Position numbers and translations under genes: made by a program. Below are positions 10,982-21,960 of a stretch of DNA of 64,000 bases, piece after piece (positions within the stretch are counted from its first letter, which is position 1; the number at the start of each line of letters is the position of its first letter). This DNA comes from Dioszegia crocea (Eukaryota; Basidiomycota; Tremellomycetes; Tremellales; Bulleribasidiaceae): contig BCKK01000001.1 in NCBI GenBank assembly GCA_001600615.1, positions 2,085,082-2,149,081 of the forward strand, given 5' to 3'. Under the pieces are notes generated by a model. That model was not told the DNA's origin, ran no database searches, and saw nothing but the letters and a program-made list of their open reading frames with translations.

Positions 10982-12529
10982 ATGTCCCAAGGCTCAAGAA
11001 GCATCGTGAGTCTCACTGCTCGATGTGGAGATGTATGCGGTTCATCTTGGGAGGCCGGCGTTTGGAAGGGTGGTCAGCAGTGAGAAGGCAAAAGCTGACG
11101 AATCCTTCAGGCGAGGGTCTATCCCGACGTGAATGAAAAGTTGGGCAGGTCATGGTGGGATTATGGTGAGTCATGATGTTTGCATGCTCGTCGTGCGATC
11201 TGACATGATAGACAACTTGGTGGTTCAGTGGGGATCTCAGGACAATTATGAGATAGTCCGAAAGGTCGGTCGCGGGAAGTATTCGGAGGTAAGTTTGATT
11301 TGCTGATGTACTTCGCTCAGCACGAGAACCTGGGCTGACACTGAAAGGTCTTTGAATCCATATATTTACCCTCGAGCCGGAAATGTATCGTCAAGGTGCT
11401 CAAGCCGGTCAAGAAGAAGAAGATCAAGAGGGAGATTAAGATTCTGCAGAATTTGGCGGGCGGGCCGAATGTCGTTGGACTATTGGACGTTGTGCGCGAT
11501 AACCAGGTGAGTATTTCTTTCATTCCTGGCGACTTGGTTCCGGCATCGCGAGCCGCAAGCTGACAGATCTAGTCTAAAACCCCATCCATCATCACCGAAT
11601 ACGTGAATGTAAGTTAGCGCCTGTCTGCTTTTTTGATGGCGTAACTGACCCCACGTTCAGAACACCGAATTCAAAACCCTCTATCCCAAGTTCACCGACT
11701 TCGACGTACGATATTACATCTTCGAGCTCCTCAAAGCACTGGACTTCTGCCATTCAAAGGGTATCATGCACCGGGATGTGAAACCACACAACGTCATGAT
11801 AGATCACGAGAAGCGCGAGGTGGGCTATGAATCTAAAGGATGTCTGGACTACAGCTAACACACTCCAGCTGAGATTGATCGATTGGGGATTGGCCGAATT
11901 CTACCACCCTGGAACCGAGTACAATGTGCGGGTCGCGAGTCGGTACTTCAAGGGACCGGAGCTATTGGTGGATTTCCAGGAGTACGACTACAGTCTGGAC
12001 ATGTGGAGTCTCGGGTGCATGTTTGCAAGCATGGTGAGTCGACGTCAGCCCATGTGAGCTCCCGCTGACCAATCAGATATTCCGCAAGGAACCCTTCTTC
12101 CATGGCCACGACAACTCAGACCAGCTCGTCAAGATCACCAAAGTACTCGGTACCGATGAATTATTCACTTAGTAAGCTTAGCAGTCCCAGCTGAAATTAC
12201 AATGTAAGCTGACGGATCAGCCTTGAACGGTACGATATAGACCTCGACTCGCAATTTGACGATGTGCTCGGCCGGTATCCGCGCAAACCATGGAGCAAAT
12301 TCATCACCTCAGAGAACCAGCGATACATTTCCAACGAGGCTATCGATTATCTCGACAAGCTACTGCGGTATGATCATCAGGAGAGATTGACGGCTGAGGA
12401 GAGTCAATCGCATCCTTACTTTGGTGAGTCACTCTCTCCTGCTCAATTGGGGGATATCGTCTATGTACCTTAGCTGACCGAGTAGAACCTGTGCGAGAAG
12501 CTGCGAGACAAGCGGGCGGTAGGCAATGA
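10982..12529 (+). CDS. CKA1: Casein kinase II catalytic (alpha) subunit
   Basis: Constitutive acidophilic Ser/Thr kinase acting in nucleus and cytoplasm on very many substrates. Nine or so exons, about 335 residues, the family length. Diagnostic CK2-alpha features: N-terminal [11 protein letters not shown] and [12 protein letters not shown], glycine loop [11 protein letters not shown], the substrate-recognition basic cluster [23 protein letters not shown], the metal-binding DWG (CK2 has DWG instead of DFG) in [26 protein letters not shown], and [19 protein letters not shown]. The C-terminus ends shortly after [13 protein letters not shown], so the long tail of the vertebrate alpha subunit is missing, as usual in fungi. 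The first coding exon is only eight codons. Confidence 0.97.
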
Positions 12530-13170
12530 TAACGTTCGGCATAGATGGGTTTCCAGTACGCGAGTTGTGTCGAAGCTACAGCAGCCTCGGCTGAGATGGG
12601 GATATGGGTGTGACGGGCATGATCGCGGCGGTCATTGGAGATGACGAGGTCAGCGGACTGACGGGAGCTGGGCAAGGAAGCGGTGTCGTTATCAGGTGAA
12701 TTTATGAAATACATCGCCTTCATACCCAAGCCATACACGTCACGATACCGGGCAATATCTCCAGCAATCTGATCAGCATGGCTTGAAGGTCCCGCAGCAG
12801 TCAATGCAGACACCACGCCAGTCCGTCTTCTTCATACCTTGCCATCTATCTCTGGCAGCAGGTTAGCTGTGCCGACTCCGCCGACGCGTTTCAGAAATGA
12901 CGTAATGATGTTTCGGAACTTTGTGCAGCCAAGCGTGGTGGCGCACCCAGTCCCAAAGGATAGTGCACAGCCGCCTTCTCGTATAACTCACCCTCCTCTC
13001 AGTCCTCATACATCCTAGTCATCCCTAAGGCGAGAGAGTCTTCGCCCAGATTTAAACACACCCCTCGAAGCAATCGCTGACCACCGCGAATTGTGGACCT
13101 CGGTCAACGATAACAGCAGCCGCCGCGCCCTTCGGTATCTATTTCAGTGATTGATTCGAAGGCCATCACG
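12530..13170. other. Intergenic region between CK2 and the RhoGAP-GNA1 gene
   Basis: No gene recognised. Ends in a C/T-rich leader and CATCACGATGG around the next start codon. Confidence 0.5.
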
Positions 13171-16100
13171 ATGGCGTACGCCTTTCCTGCTTCTGAAGCG
13201 GGAGGTGGCAATGTACATGTATCTCAAACGCGGCCAGGTCCGAGCGGAAGAAGCAGCAGGAAGGCTAGCGAGGATGGGTTTGATGTGCTCAAGGAATTCA
13301 AGGTATGTTGACGGAAGGCTTTTGAAATCTACATGCCTGGCGGCAGCTCAGATTGTGACTGGTCCATATTGCTGATGTTTAATTATAGCTGAAGATCGAA
13401 GAAGACGAGAACTATATCGAGTTCTTCCAGGAGAGGTGTGTCATTACTGCGTTTTGGAGTAAGTTGGAACTGACATGAGCTAGAATACGAATAGAAGAGG
13501 GCTACGTCAAACAACTATCAAAACTTCTTGATCGCACAGTTGCCATCAACTCTCTGCACGATGAGTGTGTTATGAAATCTGCGATGATGCCCCGAGCTGA
13601 TCTGATCAGTCAATTCTCGCAAAGAGCTAGGACGTCTGCGCGGAAGGGATGGGTGGAAGTTCGGGACTACACATACCGGGAGATAGACTCTAGGAACGCC
13701 TTGGTCATGGCCTTGAGGTCGGCTATCATTCCGGATCTTGCCAAGATCAAGGTGAGACTGACTATTTGTGGCAACAAGAATTTAGCTGTGCTGACCTGGA
13801 ACAGGATGAGCAGGAGCGGATAAGATCAGGCCTGAAGGAGAACGTCAGAGTATCAAATGAGGTGAGTAGTGCTCATAAGGATGTGTGAGTATGCGCTGAC
13901 TTTCTAGATGTATGATGAGCATTTCAAACATCAGGTGCCGAGGCTGAAGAAGACGTACTGGAATAAATGTCAGGCGCTTGAGGTGAGTAATTCCACATAT
14001 GAGATAGACGTTTCCGCTGACGTCTGCAGGAGCACAAAAGACAAGAAGCAGCTATCCTCAACCAGGCTCGACTTCTATCTACTCCATCTCCCTCCTCACC
14101 CGCCGGGAGTCCCCAACACGAATACCCTGTCAACGTCTTCAACACTGCTCCTCTCCCCGCAATAGCTGCGACTGCCCCTCCTGCCGTCAGTGGACCCAGC
14201 GGCGGGAGTGGTGCCGGTCTCGCGGATACCCCTTACTTCTCCCCTCCACGCGGCCTGCAGTCCCTTCCATTGCAATCCGATCGTAGTGCAGACCGAGCAA
14301 CATCTATCTCGTTCAATCCACCCACACCATCACACGCCAACCGACCATCAATGTCGACTGGTCGTAATCGGGATCGCGCTGGCTCGACAGCAAGCGGATC
14401 TGGCGAGAAGAAGGACACGAAAGAGGTCTTTCAGGACTTGGCGGTACAGGGTAAGAAGGGATTCAATGCTTTCATGCAGAAGCTGGGGGGAGATAAGGGG
14501 GAGAAGGAGAGAGAAGAGGGTGGTTTTGTGATGATTGGGGGCGGAGGTAGAGAGGATGATGGGATGGGTCTGCAAAGGAAGACGACGAACAGAGGGCACG
14601 GGAAGGGGCAAGAGACTGGGGCGTTGCGAGCGGTCAGAGCAAAGAGGGAGTTGGACGATGCGGGTAAATTTACATGCGTGTTGTACAATGCTTGAAGCTG
14701 ACGATGATGTAGATAAGGCCTATCGTCAGGGCGTGTTTCACCTTGAATCTCTCCGCCTCAGAAGAGAAAAGGTTCAAGCATCTGCATTGACGGTGAGTCC
14801 GAGTGATCCCTATTGTCCAGCTTCTTGTGCTGATCGACCCAGAATCTCGAGCAATTCAACGACGATTTGACAGTGAAACTTCAGAGAGCTCTGGCGACTT
14901 ATGTGGATATTGTACATGCTACGGCAGCGACCAACGCCCAAGCTACCGATGTCGTCAGACAAGCGGTAAACAAGATTGATCCCAGCCGAGATAGTCAGTT
15001 CATTCTCCACATCCTCCTCAGCTACCAGCTGATACACCAGTGTCTCTCTTTAGAACCCGTCTTATGGCTCACAAGGGCATACATTCTGCAGCCGTGCCAT
15101 ACGAGAACTACTACGTGAGCGATCTCGCTCTCACACCAATGTCTTATTTTGCTCATCATCTAGGTCGGGCCTTGCAGATCGTTGATATTTGGTGTCAGTC
15201 TAACGGACTACGACTATGCTCGAGGAGAGGGAGGAGACCACGGCCGCCCGCCGACTATAGTCGAGAAGTGTCTGAACGCCCTGGATGCCAAAGGTCCGTC
15301 ACTACTCTCCCGCAAGTAAGCACAGCTGACCGTGGTATCAGGCCTAGACGCCGAGGGGCTGTACCGAGTCAGCGGACGGAAGGCTGGAATCCAGAAGTTG
15401 ATCCAGGATATCGAGCTGGATGAGGAGAAATTCGAATTTGAGGATTTGGGCGACGTGCACAATATCGCGAGTGTGCTCAAGCAATGTGAGTTCCTTACTT
15501 GGGGAGGGCTTTGGCCATGCTGAAGTAAGTAGATCTGCGCGAGCTACCAGAACCTGTCTTCTTGCTACCACACTCGGAGAGGGTCAAAATCACCGAAAAC
15601 AGGGGTACGTCGTCAGCAGCTTTGTTTAATCAAACGGAATATGCCGCTGATTTCCAGAACAACTCATCCATAGCAACTTTGCCGCGCTACGTAGTAGACT
15701 TCGCCGTTTACCTCCGATTCATCAGACTACGTTCCAGGCCATCATTGAGCATCTTGGTAGGGTCCAGAGTCGTTCGAGCGTAAATAAGATGGATGCCAAG
15801 GTGAGTTTGTATTCCGCTCGGAAGTTGTATTCAAGCTGACTGGTTCTAGAATCTCGCGGTCATCTTCAGTAAGTCAAGAGGGATCACTGAAGCAGATAAC
15901 CGAGCTGACTTCGCAGACTCGGTGCTTTTCGGCGCTGATACGGGACCTGAAGCCACAGCCTTGACGCTGCATCATCAAGCCGACACAGTCTTGGAGGACC
16001 TGGTGACCTTCTCAGACTTGGTCAGTTACCACGTCGGGATGTTTGTGCAAGCTGATCTTCCAGCTCTTCTCTGCCGAAGGCGACTGCGGGCAGTATGGAG

Positions 16101-17412
16101 TGTTCCATGCCGGCCCTTCAGATGTGAAAGGGGTGTCCGAGCATGCAGTGGAGGATGGGCCGACACTGGGCAGTGCACAGACCCGAGTCAAGATCACCGA
16201 CAGCCCAGTGTCACCCAAGGACAACGCGGCTTCTGGGGTCGCTCAAGCTGTAACTGCCGCGGGTGGTCAACTGGAGAACCTCGCTGAGCCAGCGAACGAG
16301 GTGGATCTCGCTTCTGAAATATCGGCATTCACTCCTGATTCCGAATTGGATCTGCTGTATGACCCAAAAATCATCCCTGCGTTACTAAAAGAGTCGGTGG
16401 GATCAGACTATCATGTGAGTGATATCTCCCCATCTGTTTACGTCGCTCATCTTCAGGTCCGACCCCTCTCCTCCACTGATCTGCTCCGATCACACTTTGC
16501 CCTCTTGTCGGACCTGACACCCTCTCCTCCTATCGCTCCATCTGCATATGCAGCCATCTTCAAGCATATGCGGCATACCCCGGGAATCTACTACGTCACG
16601 GTCATTGTCGATAAGGCGGATGACCAGCTGGTGGCTGCGGCTACGCTATTTGTCGAGCGGAAACACATACGCGCTGGAGGTGCGGCCGGGCACATCGAGG
16701 AGGTTGTAGTCGGTGAGAGACTTCAGGGCAAGGGGTTCGGAATCAAGTTGGTCCGAGGCTTGAAGGAGATGGGTGAGGCGTTGGGATGTTATCGGACGAC
16801 CTTGGATTGTGCCGAGGCCAAAGTCGGATTCTACGAGAAGTGCGGGTGAGTCTTTTCGGCTGAAAGGCAATTGTAAAATGGGCTCAGCTGACCTTTCAGA
16901 TTCAAGCGAAGCGGCGTGCACATGGTAAGTCTGAAAGACAGGAGGTAGAGACATACAGCTGAGCTTGCTAGGGATACTACACCGCGACAACAAATGCTTC
17001 GCCCATGTTCGCACCCTCGATCCCGCTCCCTCCAGGCAGTGCTACTATCTCACGGCACGGCTCATCTCTCGCCCTGCCAGACTTACGCGCTCCGCCACTC
17101 CCACCTCGACCGGCGGATTTTGACACGTCCACCCTAATCCCTCATACCCCTACATCACCTCAGCACGCCAGCACGATATCGGACATGTCCTCCTCGTCAC
17201 CCACATCAAGAGTGACATACACATACCCATCTGCGGAAGACACTGAGGCGGCCGAGCCATTCCCGGTGTGGGCAACGTCAGGGCTTGGTAGTGCACCTCT
17301 TACGCCTATGATGGATGGAAGCTCAACAATGGGGTCAGGGACGAGTACGCCTTTGCCGCCTGGGGCAGCACCGCCAAACCTAAGGGCAGAGCCAGAGCGA
17401 GTCGGACACTGA
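13171..17412 (+). CDS. GNA1: F-BAR / RhoGAP / glucosamine-6-phosphate N-acetyltransferase (GNA1) fusion protein
   Basis: One long frame-consistent gene of about 20 short exons and roughly 1,050 residues. Domains in order: F-BAR/FCH (13171 to about 13980; FDVLKEFK, EDENYIEFFQERIRIEEGYV, YWNKCQALE); a Ser/Gly-rich linker; a second helical segment (LRLRREKVQASALT); RhoGAP (about 15180-16020; PPTIVEKCLNALDAKGLDAE, GLYRVSGRKAGIQKL with the arginine finger, YLRELPEPVF, MDAKNLAVIFNSVLFG), as in Rgd1; a linker; then a GNA1-type GNAT domain (about 16340-16950) with LYDPKIIPALLKES, QVRPLSSTDL, GIYYVTVIVDK, AGHIEEVVVGERLQGKGFG (acetyl-CoA loop) and TLDCAEAKVGFYEKCGF. A Pro/Ser-rich tail ends at 17412. 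The RhoGAP part should inactivate Rho1/Rho3/4-type GTPases at curved membranes; the GNA1 part makes GlcNAc-6-P for UDP-GlcNAc, chitin and glycans. I found no stop, and no in-frame ATG, between the two halves. Confidence 0.85.
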
Positions 17413-17710
17413 GCTCCGGGTCGAGCGGGACGGCATTTACGGAAATTTACGCATAACGAGATGACCCCTCATGAGATAGATCATGAATGGATGAATGTCT
17501 GTGGCTGGCTTTTCTGCACCGATCTCACCTCGGCGGGTTTGATAGGGAGAGATATTCAAGTTGGTACTGCTTCTGAACTGCTGCTTAGTCATTTTGGGTG
17601 GTGAGGATTTGCTTCCGCTAGTGTTTCATGTTGCACCATAGATTTCGTTCAACGTTCAGGTGCCATCTATCTTGCCACCTAACTTGTAACTCAAACGAAC
17701 AACAGATATC

Positions 17711-18399
17711 ATGGTGAGCTTCGTTACTAGGAGACCTTTGAAGCTGGTTCAAGCTGACGCACTCAGTCCAAACATCACCCAGATTTGCTCATGTGCAGGC
17801 GGCAACCAGGGATAGCTATTGGACGATTATGCGAGAAGTGTGATGGAAGATGGTGAGTGCTTTGCCATCCTATGTGAAATGCTCCTTGGGATCTGCTTGC
17901 TATGTCTACCTGCTGTGACATGCGGCTCTTCGCTTGTCATGATGCTAAGGCAGACTGTCTGGGTCGTTGAATAACCGCTGACTAATACCTCAGTCCGATT
18001 TGCGATTCCTACGTTCGACCCATGACTATCGTTCACATTTGCGACGAATGCTCCTTCGGTACGACCGCTGGCAAGTGCATCATCTGTGCGTCAAATGCTA
18101 TATCGGATGCGTACTACTGCACGGAATGCACGCGGTTGGAGAAGGATCGGGATGGGTGTCCGAAGATTATCAATATGGGCGCGAGTAAGGTGGACGCGTT
18201 TTATGAGAGAAAGAAATTAGGGTGAGTCATCTATCTGTTCTGGCTATGTGGGAGTATGTTGAGCTGGGAGGTGAAACATGGGAGAGGAGTTGAAGGGTAG
18301 ACTGGATATGGGATGCGGTGTTGTCGTGGCTTTTTCTCAATACTGCAACCATGCTGACAATATAGATTACAGCAAGGCGCGCAATTCAAGAGAGGATAA
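17711..18399 (+). CDS. RDS3: SF3b subunit RDS3 / PHF5A (SF3b14b)
   Basis: Small zinc-binding scaffold of the U2 snRNP SF3b complex, near the branch-site adenosine pocket. The joined exons read [83 protein letters not shown], about 110 residues as in PHF5A. The CxxC knuckles that bind three zinc ions in a knotted fold are all present. The first intron falls directly after the ATG, so the first coding exon contributes only the initiator Met; this is supported by the conserved SKHHPDL immediately after the acceptor. The C-terminal extension [10 protein letters not shown] replaces the FKKR end of the human protein. Confidence 0.95.
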
Positions 18400-19438
18400 C
18401 ACGTCGTGGCCGCTTTACGTGCGGCATGGCGGCTAGCCTTGTATGGAGGTAGATAGGGGTTGAGACGGGGGTTTGGCGGGCTTCACTGCCAAACCGCTTG
18501 AGCCTTCCCGCACATCAGGCAAGGCTTGACCTTTCAGACAGGATCATTCCCCGTCATTCTTCTGTATTGATGTACTCTTTAGCTATCGATCTACCACTCT
18601 ATCGGCTCGAGTAAGACTAAGACGGTGTTTCAAAGAGGAAGGACGAGGCTAACCGGGGCATGCGCAGGGGTGTCACCAAGCAGTGACCACCGGATGATTA
18701 TGATACACTAACTTCCCACGCCACCTGACGTCAACCCTTGACGGTCCTCTCATGTAAGTATAACGAAGTGGCGATTGGCACTGAAGGCGAGGCATGGCGT
18801 GACTGGAGACATCTTGTTCAGTGTAAGCGGATCATCTAGCTGATTCAGGTCAAATCCAGTCCACTGACAACAGCCCCAGTGGACTTGGATCCGCACCAAT
18901 CTTCCCCGAGATAGACTGCATGGGCGAGAGCAGAGTCAACCCATCTTGATCCTACAGGATCACGCCGGCAAAATGACTCTACAGCCGACCTATGATGCGC
19001 CATTTTCCTGACATTGACTACAACCCGGTTTTTTGGCGTCATCCTTCTCATATAGTCTAGTATCTACATAGTAGACGTTCCCAGAGGTCCATTCCGCCTG
19101 TAATATGTAGCATGGCAGCTGTAGGAAGCAATATGCAGCGGCACATAGCCGCACAGCTGTGATGTCAAGGCTACGTAAAAGGGATTTCTTGGCAGGCACG
19201 AGCTGTGCTCTAATGGGTATCAGAGTGGCACACACGGCTATAACTGTATACTTTCCATCCGACATTATAATCCCTCACTAACCGGATAAGAGCTCGGTCC
19301 ACTTCTATCCTCTATTCCCCATCCACTGTATATACACGCCCGCTTGCGAGGAACGCGACCCTTAGTTGCGGAAGCCTTATCGCCACTCCACTCAATCTTG
19401 TCGTCTTGATATTTCCACCCTTTCATCACATCAGCACG
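18400..19438. other. Intergenic region, about 1 kb
   Basis: No gene supported. Holds a TGACGTCA palindrome (18726-18733) about 700 bp before the next start. A minus-strand frame of 91 codons (18990-19265) has no recognisable motif or splice logic. Confidence 0.5.
18726..18733. promoter_or_regulatory. CRE/ATF palindrome TGACGTCA
   Basis: Perfect palindrome in the 1-kb gap upstream of the divergent tetraspan gene at 19439. Motif-based inference only. Confidence 0.3.
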
Positions 19439-20816
19439 ATGCACGCTCCACACCTCCACAGCTCGACGGTGCCGAACGATAAGAAGGGCAAGATAATGGA
19501 CCCAATCAAATTGATGGCTCGGAGATACTCAATGATGGTATGTCGGACCGCCTTGATCTTTCGGTACTGCTCTTTAGCTAAATCCCGCAAGATCATCCAT
19601 TTCTGCATCCTCCTCGCTTTAATCTTCGTAGCGACTTTCCAAGTCCGATCGGCCATTCTCCTAGGCATAAACGCCACCTCGGCTGCAATCTTCTTGATCT
19701 ACGTGCCAAGATCGGCCTATCTTGCCTGGAGGGAGGGCAGGAACGGGATTGGGTATGGCGCGAAAGTGCGCAAGAAGGGAGACAGGAAGAACAGTGCTGG
19801 TCGGGCGGAAGGCGGCGGTATGGATGAATGGGAGGATAATGGAGAGCGCAGAGGTTGGACGTGGGACTGTGCGGGGCTCGAGGTGGGGTATCTGGGGCTG
19901 CAGTGTGGGACTACATTGGGTGAGTGGTCTACACGATCGAAATGAGATGCGGGGAACGAGCTCTCTGCGGTGGCCGAGGCATGCCCTAACGCATACAACA
20001 CTACCCTCCCTCTGATGATCAAGATGGTCAATCGCTGACGACACAGTCGCTGCCATCCTCTGCGCCCTCACCCTCTCCTCTTCCGAATGTTTCGGTCCGG
20101 TAGACAACACCGCCGTGTTTGTCCTAGACGAGTTCGCGAATCTCAAAGAACGAGGCCAAGATCACTGGTGCCACGGCGTCGTCGGAGCGACCGTACTGTC
20201 CTTCATTCAATTCGGGCTCGATCTCGCTTGGCTCGGCTGGGTTATTTCCGTGATTCGCGTGGAGAGCGGAGTGAGGGGCGGACAAGAGGGCATGGAGTTG
20301 AAACGGCGGGCGAGCGAGGCTGTCTCGGGATATCCACCGTACGAAGCCGAACCAGCTTCATCTCCAACTATGGCTACCTCCCCCATCTCCCAATCGGCAG
20401 GTTGCGACGACGCCTACCATCCTAAACCTCACGCATTCCATCTCCTGCAAACCCTCCTCACCCCCACGCCGCGCCTCCTCACTGCCCTTGCTCAGCGTCG
20501 CGCTGCTGCCGAGGCCGAGTCTCAGCGCGCCGCCGCAGCTGCCGCATCAGCATACACTCCTCGTTGGGATGGCCAGCCAGCGCAGAGCTTGCAGCTTCGC
20601 GCTACGGAGACTGGGCAGCAGGATCCGCTATCGACAGGACTTGGGCGTGAAGACATCACTGTCGGGAGATCGCTCAGACCTGAGGATCTGGAGGTGGACC
20701 CACATCCGCATGGGGCGGAAGGCAATGAGGTACTGCCGCCATACGTTGCCCCACCGTATATCGCGCCCAGGCCGGTCAAGGGTGGCATCAGTCACGACAT
20801 GAGGGCGAATCGGTGA
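19439..20816 (+). CDS. Four-span membrane protein, divergent member of the tandem tetraspan family
   Basis: About 415 residues in two exons (intron about 19919-20046). Four hydrophobic helices: IIHFCILLALIFVATFQV, SAILLGINATSAAIFLIYV, GLQCGTTLVAAILCALTL and GVVGATVLSFIQFGLDLAWL. Between helices 2 and 3 is FLIYVP...CAGLEVGYLGLQ, which aligns with FLIYIP...AGGEVAYLVVQ of the three genes at 56.2-60.1 kb; here the intervening loop is longer and rich in Gly/Lys/Glu. The intron interrupts at the same site and phase (phase 1, after the LG/TL of helix 3) as in those genes. A Cys pair (C-x26-C) bounds the loop between helices 3 and 4. The C-terminal cytoplasmic tail of about 190 residues has an Ala-rich helix and several PPY strings. 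Homology to the cluster is my reading of the sequence. No function is known to me. Confidence 0.8.
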
Positions 20817-21196
20817 CAAGTTTAGACACTGTAGCACTTTGAGTTGTATCATGTAGCTGTAGGAATTAAGTTGTACCAGTATGAATGTGTGGGCTTCGCC
20901 TTGAACGTCTGAAGCCAATGATTTCTGGCAGTGTCTCTGGAGCCCGACTTCGACTCGCGCCGAGCAGGACGCCCAAAATTGATAAGCAACACGCTGATGC
21001 ATCTGCCCATCTATCGTCATTCATCTTCGTTTGCCAAGGGATTTGAGACTGGTTCATGACTCCAATTATGTAGTTTGTAAGGGGGAAAAATCGAGGAAGA
21101 GGTCGAGTCGTCACAAAAATCGTACACACTACCGCCTTAAACCACGATCACTTTACATGGTCTTGTCGTCTGAAAATTAGCAAAATTCAATGTCAC
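20817..21196. other. Convergent 3' intergenic region
   Basis: 3' UTRs of the tetraspan gene and YOP1. Nothing else seen. Confidence 0.5.
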
Positions 21197-21960
21197 CTAA
21201 GCAGAAAACATACGCTCGAAGCTGCTGGTGGCAGTGGTGCCGGCAGCGCTGAAGCCAGACTCCTTCTGGAAGGGGTTGGTGGTTCCGGTGTGCTGTTGTG
21301 ACTTGGCCTTGGCCTGGCCGAGAGCGGGTCGGATGACGTTGATGTAGAGAACCTCAGCGCCGCGGGTGGCAGGGAGCATCACTGGCGAGTCAGGAATTGC
21401 TCCAGAAAACAGCGAAGAATCTACTCACGCCAGATGATAGCAAGGGTCTTGAAGACGAAGTACATGGGAACCCAGTAGAGGATAGGGCGGACGGCGAAAG
21501 ACTCGGCAAGGTTCATCATGCCGAAAACGACCTGCGAGGTTAGCTCTGGACATTACTCTAGTCGCTTGTACTCACCCAGTAGGTCAACCACTGCTTGTCG
21601 TCGTTGGTGCTGGGGGACTCGATAGCCTGAACGGAGAGGTAGGCGGGGAGGGCCCATCCAATGGCGTTGGAAATGGGAGCAGCGAGGCCGAACATGTTAA
21701 AGAAAATCAATACCACGCTGGAGACTGCAAGTCCGAGCACACCGTAGGCCTTGGGGACTTTAGTGCGGGTCTCGAGGTCACGGAGGATGGGGTATTTGTT
21801 GAGCTGCATAAGTCAGATGGGTCGCCAAGCAAAAGGCGGTGACAAGGTGACTAACCTCGCTGTCCAAAGCGTTCACCTGACCCGAGACGACCTTGTTGGC
21901 CTGCTGGACATAAGGGTGGTTGAGGAAGTTCTGCTTGAGCTGTTGAGATTGGGCAGACAT
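21197..21960 (-). CDS. YOP1: ER membrane-shaping protein YOP1 (REEP/DP1/TB2/HVA22 family)
   Basis: Reticulon-like hairpin protein that curves tubular ER and binds Rab-regulating Yip proteins. Four coding exons. N-terminus MSAQSQQLKQNFLNHPYVQQ, then LNKYPILRDLETRTKVPKAY, paired hydrophobic hairpins (GVLGLAVSSVVLIFFNMFGL and following), AYLSVQAIESPSTNDDKQWL TYW, which is the TB2/DP1 signature, then FFVFKTLAIIW-like helix, LMLPATRGAEVLY and a polar C-terminal tail. Length about 200 residues fits the family. A 5' UTR intron (about 21961-22070, donor GTAAGT, CTGAC branch) ends exactly at the ATG. Confidence 0.95.

Noticed and set aside
15922..16287. Read-through of the RhoGAP frame past TCAGACTTG as a separate gene end
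   Set aside because: The extension is Cys/Arg/Trp-rich and unlike any RhoGAP tail. A good intron (GTCAGT...CTGAT...CAG) at 16021-16063 gives a normal-looking continuation instead.
16340..17412. GNA1 as an independent gene
   Set aside because: No in-frame ATG was found between the RhoGAP end and the first conserved GNA1 residues, and the nearby out-of-frame ATGs run into stops. Kept as a fusion, flagged for transcript testing.
18990..19265. 91-codon minus-strand frame upstream of the 19439 gene
   Set aside because: Starts at an ATG but has no domain, no introns and weak composition; likely chance in a 1-kb gap.
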